DNA from: Spongiihabitans sp965206355
GTDB taxonomy: Bacteria > Pseudomonadota > Gammaproteobacteria > Arenicellales > Poriferihabitantaceae
Reading direction: 5' to 3'
DNA length: 64,000 bases
Assembly (NCBI GenBank): GCA_965206355.1
Contig: OZ242212.1
Span: forward strand, 1,922,001 to 1,986,000
The notes under the pieces are model-generated. The model had not been told where the DNA came from. It ran no database searches and worked only from the letters and a program-made list of their open reading frames with translations. This document shows positions 35,585 through 42,872 of this stretch, piece after piece. Each line of letters begins with the position of its first letter. Position 1 is the first letter of the stretch. The translations under genes were made by a program, and so were the position numbers.

Positions 35585-37026
35585 TACCCCAACTCCTTCC
35601 GCAACTTCCCCAACAACTCATCGCCTTTGGCAAAAGATTGATGCAATAAATCCAGCAATTCAGCACTGCTGTATTGCTTTTCTGCTTGGGGTTGATGCGG
35701 GTTTTTAATATCGAGGTTATAGCCGTTGGCTTTGATGGTGTTTATATCCACTTGCCATGCTTGATCGTTGACTTCGCGCTTATTCCACCATTTTTTAAGG
35801 GTGTCAAACTCGGCCAGTTGTATGGGCTTGGTTTTGGAGTAGGCTTTGTAGCCTTCGGGCAGTTTGTGTTGGTAATACCAAATGCTTTCGGTCGGCTGGC
35901 CTTTGGTGAAAAATAGCAGATTGGTGGCTACCGAGGCAGATGGCTGAAAGACAGAGTTGGGCAGGCGGATAATGGTGTGCAGGTTACAGTCTGCCAGCAA
36001 TTTTTGTCGGATGCGCTGTTTAACGCCGTCGCCTGTGAGTGAGCCATCGGGCAGGACAATGGCCGCTCTGCCGCCATCTTTGAGCAGATGGATCATTAAA
36101 ATTAAAAACAGGTCAGCGGATTCTTTGGTGCGGTAGGTTTGCGGGAAATTGTTTTCATTGTTGTTGGAGACCACGCCACCAAAAGGCGGGTTGGCAAGAA
36201 TGACATCCACCCGACTTTTTTGTGTGTATTCTGTGAGGGGTTTTGCCAGGGAGTCGCTGTATTGAATATCGGGCAGATTGATGTCGTGCAGTATCAAGTT
36301 AGTATTGCCGAGTAAATAGGGCAGGGGCTTGTATTCCCAGCCGGTAACATTGCGTTGCAGGGCTTCACGCTCGGCTACGGTTGTTGCCTTGGCTTTGAGG
36401 TGTTCCAGTGCGGCGGTGAGATAGCCGCCCGTACCACAGGCCGGGTCCAGCACTTTTTCACCCACTTTGGGGTTGGTCAGCTCTGCCAGCAGTTGGGTAA
36501 TCGCGCGGGGAGTGTAAAACTCGCCCAATGTGCCTGCGCTTTGCAGTTCGCTTAAAAAGGTTTCGTATATCTGCCCAAAAATCTGCTTGTCTTTGCTGTT
36601 GTTAAAGTCAATTTTATTGAGTTTATTGATGACCTGGCGCAGGTGGATACCTGATTTCATATAGTTGTAGTTATTGGCAAACACTTCACGCACCAACAAG
36701 GCACGCCTGCCTGTCGTTGAGGCAGATTGGTAAGCCCCCAGGTTGATATTTGCCAGGGTGGGGAACAGGGTTTGATCGACAAATTCCAGCAATTTATCGC
36801 CAGTCATCCCCTCGTCATCTGCCGCCCATTCATCCCAGTGTAATGCTTCGGGAACGGGGGAAATATAATCATCCTGAAGCAGTTCCAGCTCTTTGTCTTT
36901 ATCGCTGAATATTTTCAAGAACAGCATCCAGCCCAGTTGCAGAATGCGTAACTCATCGCTACCTGTGCCGATGTCTTGACGCATGATGTTTCGGACGGAT
37001 TTTACGATGCCACTAATGTTTGTCAT
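35584..37026 (-). CDS. hsdM: Type I restriction system adenine methylase subunit
   Basis: 480-aa N6-adenine methyltransferase. The SAM motif is VLDPACGTGGYLTAALEHL and the catalytic motif NPPFGG sits in VDVILANPPFGGVVSNN. The N-terminal helical domain (residues 1-150) is present. A near-identical partial copy lies at 30925-31377. Intact, and transcribed after hsdR and a small broken gene. Confidence 0.95.
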   Translation of the reverse strand: MTNISGIVKSVRNIMRQDIGTGSDELRILQLGWMLFLKIFSDKDKELELLQDDYISPVPEALHWDEWAADDEGMTGDKLLEFVDQTLFPTLANINLGAYQSASTTGRRALLVREVFANNYNYMKSGIHLRQVINKLNKIDFNNSKDKQIFGQIYETFLSELQSAGTLGEFYTPRAITQLLAELTNPKVGEKVLDPACGTGGYLTAALEHLKAKATTVAEREALQRNVTGWEYKPLPYLLGNTNLILHDINLPDIQYSDSLAKPLTEYTQKSRVDVILANPPFGGVVSNNNENNFPQTYRTKESADLFLILMIHLLKDGGRAAIVLPDGSLTGDGVKQRIRQKLLADCNLHTIIRLPNSVFQPSASVATNLLFFTKGQPTESIWYYQHKLPEGYKAYSKTKPIQLAEFDTLKKWWNKREVNDQAWQVDINTIKANGYNLDIKNPHQPQAEKQYSSAELLDLLHQSFAKGDELLGKLRKELG

Positions 37027-37144
37027 TGAATGCCGCTCTATATTTTTGTTTCGGACTATTGGGCGTGTCGGGGTGGCTCATTTTAATCAACTTTTGTTGT
37101 AATGCGGGGAGCAGGTAGTTTTTTCTAAAGGTGGGTTTGTCTTT

Positions 37145-37276
37145 TCAGGCTGGTTTTATGATGGTTGCTCTATCAGCCACTTCTTGGTCAGTAGCATTTG
37201 TATCAATTGGGTCGCGAGGATTCTCAGTCTATAATACTAGTTCCCGAATATTTAGTTTTCTAATTTCTTGTGTCAT
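37145..37276 (-). pseudogene. Broken ParB-like small gene inside the hsd operon
   Basis: The frame begins at an ATG overlapping the hsdR stop (ATGA). It reads MTQEIRKLNIRELVL, then TAG, then TENPRDPIDTNATDQEVADR and ends at TGA. The phrase LVL(D)TENPR is typical of ParB/sulfiredoxin-like N-terminal domains that accompany some restriction operons. A nonsense codon and truncation make it inactive unless the stop is read through. The 37027-37144 remainder holds no gene. Confidence 0.55.
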
Positions 37277-39660
37277 CACGCCACCTCTCTATAAATCGCT
37301 TGTTCCAATTCTGCAAGTGCTTTCAAATACCGCACTTTGCCCCCAAACAGGTTAACAATCTCCACGGGTGAGCCGAATTGATCCAGTGGACGGACTTGCA
37401 GGATTTTCATATCTTCAATGTTTGCTATGCCCTCATCGGCGTATTTATCGAGCAGGGCTTCTAATACTTTGCGTGCTTGTTCGCCATATTGGGTGAAATA
37501 GTCGCGTTTTTTGACATTGTTGACTCGTTCGGACCGGGTCAGCGGGGGCTGGTCAAAGGCGGTGTGGCAGATGAGGTCAAAGATATCCATTTCTTTGTTG
37601 ACGGCTTGTTTGAGGTTTTCAATGATAATGCCTTGCTCGGTTAGCTCCTCGATAATGGCCTGCTTTTTTTCTGCCTGGTTCCATTTATTGAGGAACTTGT
37701 CAAGTGAGTGATACTGCTCACGAACTTTTTGTTTGGTGTAGTCTTTCAGGCTACCGGTGATCAACTTGCCGTTGCTGTCCATATATTGAATACGCTCATT
37801 GAGTATGGCGACATTGACTCCGTTGACATAGTATTTTGCTCTGGGTTCGTTAATAACTTCTCCGCCATCGGTAATTTCTGCTGACCCGGGCTCAAATATT
37901 ACTTCTGCGCCATCTTCATCTATTACAGGTTCATCGCTGGTTGATTCATCTTCGGGTGATTCAATCTCATCATCTTCGCCTATCTCTTTGACTCTAACCG
38001 GGTCGCCGTCAAAGTCGGGGTCTGCAAACATCCTTGTGGCATCGCGAAAATCAAGAATGGTAAAAAAGGTTTTGCCAAAATCCTCTCTTACGCGAGTCCC
38101 GCGCCCGATAATCTGCTTAAACTCGGTCATGGAGTTGATGTTTTTGTCCAGTACTATCAACTTGCAGGTTTGGGCGTCCACTCCCGTTGTCATCAGTTTT
38201 GATGTTGTCGCTATTACCGGATATCGCTCTTCGGGGTTTATAAAATTATCCAGTTCGTTCTTGCCCTCCTGGTTGTCGCCGGTAATCTGCATGACATATT
38301 TGCTGTTTTCTTTCATCAGATCGCTGTTTTCATTGGCAATGGCGGCTCGCATACGCTGGGCGTGATCGATGTCTACGCAGAAGATAATGGTTTTATCGAA
38401 GCGATTGGTCTTTTTCAGAAATTCAGTTACTTTTCTGGCAACTGCTTCTGTGCGCTCATCGATGACCAGGTTTTTGTCAAAGTCTTTGCGGTTGTAGATG
38501 CGGTCATCCACCAATAAACCTTGTTTATCCATTTTACCGGACTCGGGTCGCCAGCCCTCTAAATCCACATTAAGACCGATTCGCAATACTTTGTAAGGTG
38601 CTAAAAAACCATCTTGTATGCCTTGCTTGAGGGAATAAGTATATATGGGTTCGCCAAAATATTCGGTGCTGGAGATGGTTTCGGTTTCTTTGGGTGTGGC
38701 GGTTAAGCCGATATGCGTGGCATTGCCAAAATAATCCAGTATTTCACGCCATGCGCTGTCTTCAGCGGCGCTGCCACGGTGGCATTCGTCAATGACGATT
38801 AAATCAAAAAAATCAGGACTGAATTGGCGATAAGCATCTTTGTCTTCATCGTAGTCGGTTAGACCTTGATACAGGGCCAGATAGATTTCATATGATTTGT
38901 CGATTTTTTTATTCTTGATGACCGTCATTTTATCTTTGAAAGGACGAAAATCACCACGCCTGGTTTGGTCTATCAGCGCATTTCTGTCCGCTAAAAATAG
39001 AATGCGTTTTTTGGTATTGCTCTTCCATAACCGGTGAATTATTTGAAAAGCGGCAAATGTTTTACCCGTACCAGTCGCCATTGTCAGCAGAATTCTATCC
39101 TGACCTTTAGCAATGGCTTCAACTGTGCGGTTGATGGCTATTTGCTGATAATAGCGTGGCGATTTATTGGTTCCATCGAAGAAATAATCTTGTGCCGTGA
39201 TTTGTTTTTGTGCTTCGCTCTGAATGCCTTTGTAGTGGTTATAACGCTCCAGAAGAACATGGGGTGACGGAAATTCATCAAGCGATAATTCTTTTTCGAT
39301 ACTTCCATCCGAACAGGTACGATCATGTTCAAAGAAACCGTCGCCATTACTACTATAGACAGAGGGGATATCCAAGATTCGTGCGTAATCCAGGCCTTGC
39401 TGAATACCGGCACTCACAGAATAGTTGTTGTTTTTTGCTTCAATAATGGCGATGGGAATGTGGGGCTTGTAGTAAAGAATGTAATCGGCTCGCTTTCGTT
39501 TGCCACGGGTTGTGAGGTTGCCCTTTACATATATCCGGCCATCCGTAAATGGCACCTCTTCACGAATTTGTGTTTGGGGGTTCCAGCCTGCTTTTTCCAA
39601 GGCAGGCTGGATGTATCTGGTGCAGATATCTCTCTCTGACAAGCTTTTTTTAGATGGCAT
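37276..39660 (-). CDS. hsdR: Type I restriction system nuclease/translocase subunit
   Basis: 794 aa. The N-terminal PD-(D/E)xK nuclease is seen as Asp in RADYILYY and E-x-K in IAIIEAKNNNY. The SF2 motor has Walker A TMATGTGKTFAAFQ, Walker B IVIDECHRG, motif III GLTATPKET and motif VI QIIGRGTRVRED. An acidic linker and the C-terminal HsdM-contact region follow. It starts 53 bp after the cassette boundary of attC 8, which makes the whole hsdR-hsdM-hsdS unit look like one very large cassette. Confidence 0.95.
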   Translation of the reverse strand: MPSKKSLSERDICTRYIQPALEKAGWNPQTQIREEVPFTDGRIYVKGNLTTRGKRKRADYILYYKPHIPIAIIEAKNNNYSVSAGIQQGLDYARILDIPSVYSSNGDGFFEHDRTCSDGSIEKELSLDEFPSPHVLLERYNHYKGIQSEAQKQITAQDYFFDGTNKSPRYYQQIAINRTVEAIAKGQDRILLTMATGTGKTFAAFQIIHRLWKSNTKKRILFLADRNALIDQTRRGDFRPFKDKMTVIKNKKIDKSYEIYLALYQGLTDYDEDKDAYRQFSPDFFDLIVIDECHRGSAAEDSAWREILDYFGNATHIGLTATPKETETISSTEYFGEPIYTYSLKQGIQDGFLAPYKVLRIGLNVDLEGWRPESGKMDKQGLLVDDRIYNRKDFDKNLVIDERTEAVARKVTEFLKKTNRFDKTIIFCVDIDHAQRMRAAIANENSDLMKENSKYVMQITGDNQEGKNELDNFINPEERYPVIATTSKLMTTGVDAQTCKLIVLDKNINSMTEFKQIIGRGTRVREDFGKTFFTILDFRDATRMFADPDFDGDPVRVKEIGEDDEIESPEDESTSDEPVIDEDGAEVIFEPGSAEITDGGEVINEPRAKYYVNGVNVAILNERIQYMDSNGKLITGSLKDYTKQKVREQYHSLDKFLNKWNQAEKKQAIIEELTEQGIIIENLKQAVNKEMDIFDLICHTAFDQPPLTRSERVNNVKKRDYFTQYGEQARKVLEALLDKYADEGIANIEDMKILQVRPLDQFGSPVEIVNLFGGKVRYLKALAELEQAIYREVA

Positions 39661-39712
39661 GGGTTACCACTCTGTTTATTATTCCCGGGATTTCCTCGGT
39701 GGTTGGTTTGCA

Positions 39713-39812
39713 CATATAACGCCTTGCTGAGGGGCGTGCAAAACAACGTGCGGCACGTCCCACGGAAGCCACGCTTTTTGTGGCTGGAGTAAACTTGAGC
39801 AATTTGTTATAA
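39713..39812 (-). repeat. attC-like site 8, upstream of hsdR
   Basis: CATATAACGCCTTGCTGAGG on one side pairs with CTTGAGCAATTTGTTATAAG on the other, around a structured centre of about 60 nt (GTGCGGCAC, AGCCACGCTTTTTGTGGCT). It has the size and layout of large attC sites. Confidence 0.8.
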
Positions 39813-39818
39813 GTAATT

Positions 39819-40067
39819 TTAATCACTACGCAAGTTCCCATGGTAAATCTCTGCGGCCATTAACTGTTTTAAAACACCAGAGTTACGAAGTTTTTGTGCT
39901 ACCCAACGAATGTCATATTGCCATGTATAAAAAAGATCACCTGAAGCTTTAAGCTCAGATTCATAGTTTTCCCATACATACTTGGAAACTTCGCGAGGTC
40001 ACCCACTACCACCTCTTGACTTAAGACAAGCGACTACCCAGTCTTGCATATCCTCTCTGTTTGCCAC
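39819..40067 (-). pseudogene. Cassette gene with one in-frame TGA (83 codons)
   Basis: From GTG at 40067, with AAGGA 7 nt upstream, the frame reads VANREDMQDWVVACLKSRGG, SG, TGA, PREVSKYVWENYESEL and continues to NSGVLKQLMAAEIYHGNLRS before TAA. It has the look of a small winged-helix protein of the kind often found in cassette arrays and restriction islands. The TGA at 39999-40001 differs from TGG by one base, and Trp fits the context. AttC 8 follows directly. Confidence 0.65.
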
Positions 40068-40091
40068 AATATTTCCTTTTTCTTTAATTAC

Positions 40092-40233
40092 TTATAGCGG
40101 CGTGGCGATAACCCGTCTAGTTAAATTTATTTAGAGTTTACTCTATTTTAAATGTCTAATTCGGGTTAATTGGCTTGTTAGAGTACCGCAGGCGGTCTGA
40201 CAAGATAATCTATTATTGCCACGCCGTTAGATA
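40092..40233 (-). repeat. Possible long degenerate attC site 9
   Basis: Outer arms TATAGCGGCGTGGCGATAA and TTATTGCCACGCCGTTA pair around about 100 nt. One box is GCTATAAG rather than GTTATAAG on the minus strand, a single change from consensus. The following gene starts 26 nt after this box, as expected of a cassette boundary. Confidence 0.5.
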
Positions 40234-40258
40234 CGAGTACCCTGCGGTCGCATCTAAC
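40186..40258. repeat. 73-bp repeat, copy 1
   Basis: Almost identical to 41520-41592 (begins CCGCAGGCGGTCTGACAAG, ends CTAAC), with two or three differences. It lies between attC boxes at both places, so it may be part of an attC family or a mini-cassette without a gene. Confidence 0.85.
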
Positions 40259-40347
40259 ACCAAAGCTCAACGGCGTTTGACATGCGACGACCAAAGTGGC
40301 ACCGAAGGGAGCTGCATGTCGAGCGTCCGCTGCGGTGCAACGTTAGA
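40253..40347 (-). repeat. attC-like site 10
   Basis: TCTAACAC and CGTTAGAC boxes with pairing arms AACGGCGTTTGACATGC and GCATGTCGAGCGTCCGCTG. It lies 19 bp past the stop of the nucleotidyltransferase gene. Confidence 0.85.
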
Positions 40348-40365
40348 CTGACCCACGCCAATTCT

Positions 40366-41175
40366 TTAGGATTCTTCATGTAGCGCCTGCCGAAAACTAT
40401 CATTCAGCTCTGCAAGTAGCTCTGGCTTTGACATGAGATCGGGCCTACCTTGTCCTGCGAAACGACTTGCATGTGACTCGATATCCTGCTTTATAAACTC
40501 ATTAATCTTCGGAATCTGGTCGCCAATTCCAAGCTCAGGCGTTCGACGCTTGAGTTTCAGTAGCTGACTGATATCCGGTCGTATTTTTTGCGGTGCCACC
40601 GCATCTACTAGACGCTGAAACTCCACTGGCGGGGCTGATTTCCGCTCTTCAATATACCGAATCGCAAGAAGCGGCCGTAGAACATAAAAATACTTCTTTA
40701 GCCTCACTTGGTCTCGGAAAATGTATTCTCTCGCATTGCTACGCGCCATGTGGCTGTAATGGTAACAAAGCGCCGTCGAATTCAAGTGTTTCGGAGCGGT
40801 CTCGCGAAGCCGGGATGCAAATCTTCCGTGCTCAATGTATTTGATCGGACTATTCAGCCACTCAAGCAGAGCTCCATTAGTGCGAGTGAACAGGTAAAGC
40901 GCTTTTCTAATATCCCAGCCACTACAATCGATCTCGTCAACGATTGGGTATTCAATGACATCCCGCCGCCGCTCAATGTCGAACGAGAGATACCACTCTG
41001 GGCGGCGGACATATAAAAAGCGAACATCAAAATCAGAATCTGGAGAAGCGAAACCCCAGGCTCGACTACCGGATTCACACGCGTACACGATGCGGACATT
41101 GTGCTCCGTCTCGGCTTCCCGTAAACGGCCGAGGATTTCCTCACGAGTTTCGGAAGGGATTAGCTCTTCGTCCAT
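40366..41175 (-). CDS. RlaP-type nucleotidyltransferase (cassette gene)
   Basis: 269-aa member of the polymerase-beta nucleotidyltransferase fold, RlaP/PF10127-like. The active site is CESGSRAWGFASPDSDFDVR, with GS and the D-x-D metal-binding pair. Motifs LLEWLNSPIKY and HYSHMARSNAREYIF follow. RlaP proteins are linked to RNA repair in some bacteria, and the actual substrate is unknown. The ATG lies 14 nt after the attC 11 boundary, and attC 10 follows the stop, making it a textbook cassette. Confidence 0.82.
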   Translation of the reverse strand: MDEELIPSETREEILGRLREAETEHNVRIVYACESGSRAWGFASPDSDFDVRFLYVRRPEWYLSFDIERRRDVIEYPIVDEIDCSGWDIRKALYLFTRTNGALLEWLNSPIKYIEHGRFASRLRETAPKHLNSTALCYHYSHMARSNAREYIFRDQVRLKKYFYVLRPLLAIRYIEERKSAPPVEFQRLVDAVAPQKIRPDISQLLKLKRRTPELGIGDQIPKINEFIKQDIESHASRFAGQGRPDLMSKPELLAELNDSFRQALHEES

Positions 41176-41182
41176 AATAGTA

Positions 41183-41254
41183 GCCTAACGCCCGTACCAG
41201 CGACTGAGGGGAACGCCAGCTCACCGAAGTCCGACTGCATGCGATTGTTATAAG
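41183..41254 (-). repeat. attC-like site 11
   Basis: GCCTAACGC and TTGTTATAAG boxes around imperfect arms (CAGCGACTGAGG, CCGACTGCATGCG). It lies between the nucleotidyltransferase start and the stop of the next cassette gene. Confidence 0.8.
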
Positions 41255-41260
41255 CCGCTC

Positions 41261-41473
41261 TTAATGTGTTTTGAAAGTGTTCCATTGAGCGGTATTTAAT
41301 TCCAGGCTCCAGTATACTGCAAAAAGGTATAGCTCCAAATCATTACGTATCTCAATGTAAGCAACATCTAAGTTTCTAATATACTCTTTTGCCTCGTTAA
41401 ATCTTTGCAAAAATTCTGGGTGTTTCATTGCTTCGCCGCGAGACATTTCATGCTTGTAGTTGTGAGCGGCCAT
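41261..41473 (-). CDS. Small hypothetical cassette protein (70 aa)
   Basis: Soluble, charged protein (EFLQRFNEAKEYIRNLDVAY, YLFAVYWSLELNTAQ), probably alpha-helical. Not recognised. The start is uncertain between residue 1 and Met16 (MKHPEFL). AttC 11 is immediately downstream. About 110 bp of leader separates it from the attC 12 boundary. Confidence 0.6.
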   Translation of the reverse strand: MAAHNYKHEMSRGEAMKHPEFLQRFNEAKEYIRNLDVAYIEIRNDLELYLFAVYWSLELNTAQWNTFKTH

Positions 41474-41519
41474 TCTATAAGAAAGACTGGCATCAAAATG
41501 TGTTTTTCCAATGTCTATG

Positions 41520-41592
41520 CCGCAGGCGGTCTGACAAGATAATCTATTATTGCCACGCCGTTAGATGCGAGTACCCTGCGGTCGCACCTAAC
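41520..41592. repeat. 73-bp repeat, copy 2
   Basis: Second copy of the element at 40186-40258, here leading into attC 12. Confidence 0.85.
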
Positions 41593-41672
41593 GCCAACAT
41601 AAGGGGTGCGGAGCGAGGAACGAGCGGAGCATCCCAGAGAGCGCAGCGAACGACTTAATGTTTTTGTTATGT
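41586..41672 (-). repeat. attC-like site 12
   Basis: CCTAACGCCAACAT and TTAATGTTTTTGTTATG pair at the ends. The centre has GCGGAGCGAGGAACGAGC, similar to sites 4 and 6. The MerF stop codon lies inside its outer box. Confidence 0.85.
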
Positions 41673-41873
41673 TTTGTCTTTATTTTCACGACTTATAGCG
41701 CTGATTAGCAACAACAATATAAAAATACCGAGCAATGGAAAAAGAACATAGTCCAAATACCCGATCATTGCCGATAACCCCAGAGCTGCAAACAACCAAA
41801 CTAGCAATGGCGTGAAGCAGCAAAGAGCAGTTACCAAACTACCAACTAGGCCAATTTTAGTAAGCTTTTTCAT
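41667..41873 (-). CDS. merF: MerF-like mercury transport protein (cassette gene)
   Basis: 68-aa protein with two membrane helices. The Cys pair in TALCCFTPLLVWLFAALGLS followed by GYLDYVLFPLLGIF is the MerF pattern, where vicinal Cys pass Hg(II) across the inner membrane. Full-length MerF is about 80 residues and has a second Cys pair near the C-terminus, which is absent here (ends SRENKDKT). It overlaps the upstream gene by 4 bp. No merA or merR is in the window. Confidence 0.8.
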   Translation of the reverse strand: MKKLTKIGLVGSLVTALCCFTPLLVWLFAALGLSAMIGYLDYVLFPLLGIFILLLLISAISRENKDKT

Positions 41874-42082
41874 TGGTTACAGCAAGCCTTTTGTAATTGA
41901 ATTGGTGGACATGGCATATTGCCATAAGAGCAGAAAACGCAACAGTCGCCCAGTTTTGCTTTCAGTAGAGCATTACATCCCTTGCAGTCATAATAAAATT
42001 GACACGAATCCTCAGACATTACCTCTGTTTCATGGTGCCCACACTCGGGGCAAGTAATTGTAGACTCAAGTTTTGGTTTCAT
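41870..42082 (-). CDS. Cys-rich small protein paired with MerF (GDCC type)
   Basis: 70 aa from ATG at 42082. It has a CPECGHHE zinc-ribbon half, CKGCNALLKAKLGDCCVFCS, then YGNMPCPPIQ and a final ACCN. This small GDCCxxCSYG protein commonly sits beside merF-type genes and is probably a metal carrier or sensor. The frame open up to 42124 is not needed, since AAGAG lies before the chosen ATG. Function inferred from Cys pattern and neighbour. Confidence 0.75.
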   Translation of the reverse strand: MKPKLESTITCPECGHHETEVMSEDSCQFYYDCKGCNALLKAKLGDCCVFCSYGNMPCPPIQLQKACCNQ

Positions 42083-42121
42083 ATTGTACTCTTGGAATAA
42101 TTTGTCAGTGTCACTCAAAAA

Positions 42122-42177
42122 CATAACGTTTGAATTCAGCCGACGGCGTAGCCGGTCGGCTGGAATGATTTGTTAGA
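42122..42177 (-). repeat. attC-like site 13
   Basis: Nearly identical to site 2 (TTGAATTCAGCCGAC, GTCGGCTGGAATGATT). It is followed by the second copy of the same cassette. Confidence 0.88.
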
Positions 42178-42245
42178 GTTACAGTGTTTATGTTATCACA
42201 GAATAAATCCGTGGCGCTGAGCACGCTACCGCCATTAGGCTGTTA

Positions 42246-42377
42246 ATGATGTATGAACGAATTTTTTTGCTCACAAGCCGCCTTTTTTGTTGCTGTGTTT
42301 CTTTGAGAACTTCTGAATCCCTCAGTGAATTTGTTGAGTTTGGTTTTTATATTTTATTTCTGTTTTCTGATGACTAA
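42246..42377 (+). CDS. Small ORF (43 aa), second copy of the duplicated cassette, coding doubtful
   Basis: Same frame as 28498-28629 (MMYERIFLLTSRLFCCCVSL), with amino acid changes in the last third (FVEFGFYILFLFSDD). The whole stretch 42178-42408 duplicates 28431-28654. It may be a non-coding cassette that has spread. Confidence 0.3.
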   Translation: MMYERIFLLTSRLFCCCVSLRTSESLSEFVEFGFYILFLFSDD

Positions 42378-42408
42378 ACATTAATTGATATTCTTTATAT
42401 GACTCTAA

Positions 42409-42450
42409 CACCCAAGCTCATCGGCGTAGCCGTCCGCTGAAGTGCATGGT
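42409..42450 (-). repeat. Half attC-like site closing the array
   Basis: CTCTAACACCCAAGCTCATC and CGTCCGCTGAAGTGC form one box and both inner arms, but the second GTTA box is gone. The array appears truncated here, on the side where an integrase would be expected. Confidence 0.6.
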
Positions 42451-42520
42451 GATGTGCGGGATTACTGTTCTGCTTCATTTATTTCTACAACCTTCATTAA
42501 ATATCGCTGTAATCCGAGCT

Positions 42521-42613
42521 TCAGTGGTTTATTACCGTGAACCAGAACAGAAATGCGCAACCACCAGCGATCAAAATGCCACCAACATATAAACCGATCA
42601 TAGTTGAATTCAC
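42521..42613 (-). CDS. Possible small membrane protein (30 aa)
   Basis: A GTG-initiated frame reading MNSTMIGLYVGGILIAGGCA then FLFWFTVINH, one hydrophobic helix. No close ribosome binding site, so coding is uncertain. The rest of 42451-42872 shows no other gene. Confidence 0.3.
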   Translation of the reverse strand: MNSTMIGLYVGGILIAGGCAFLFWFTVINH

Positions 42614-42872
42614 ATAATTAAGTGCAACGCTCCTAAATCAGCCAAAGGGTATACTCATATCTTATTAACTGACAAGAAAATAAGGAGTAAGGCATAAAGA
42701 GATAGTCCTATTTGACTGAACACAAAGGATAGCAGATTTTTGATTATTGTTTGGCTTTTACCCATACGAAATCCGGAAGAACCTTAAAAGCTAATCGGTA
42801 TATTCACACACCACTCAATACGCAATGAAGGTTAAAATCCAACCCCTATTTTTGTTAACCGTTTAATCCGTT

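Larger units (their letters stand above)
28041..42450 (-). mobile_element. Integron-type cassette array without integrase (CALIN)
   Basis: At least twelve attC-like sites with TAAC and GTTA boxes around imperfect palindromes punctuate this stretch, plus one long degenerate and two half sites. Read on the minus strand they match the classical form (CTAACAA..., ...GCGTTAT). Nearly every gene between them is on the minus strand, with an attC downstream and a start close after the preceding attC boundary, as in integron cassettes. No tyrosine recombinase gene or attI is in the window. By orientation the integrase end would lie beyond the high-coordinate side, where mfd now stands. A block at 30.9-33.2 kb is foreign to the array. 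Confidence 0.8.

Noticed and set aside
39999..40001. TGA decoded as Trp (alternative code)
   Set aside because: Only one damaged cassette gene would need it. Ordinary genes in the window end at TGA and none require TGA as Trp.
28041..42450. CRISPR array
   Set aside because: The repeated elements are palindromic, 55-140 bp long and separated by 0.1-5.5 kb of gene-bearing DNA, with no short regular spacers and no cas genes.
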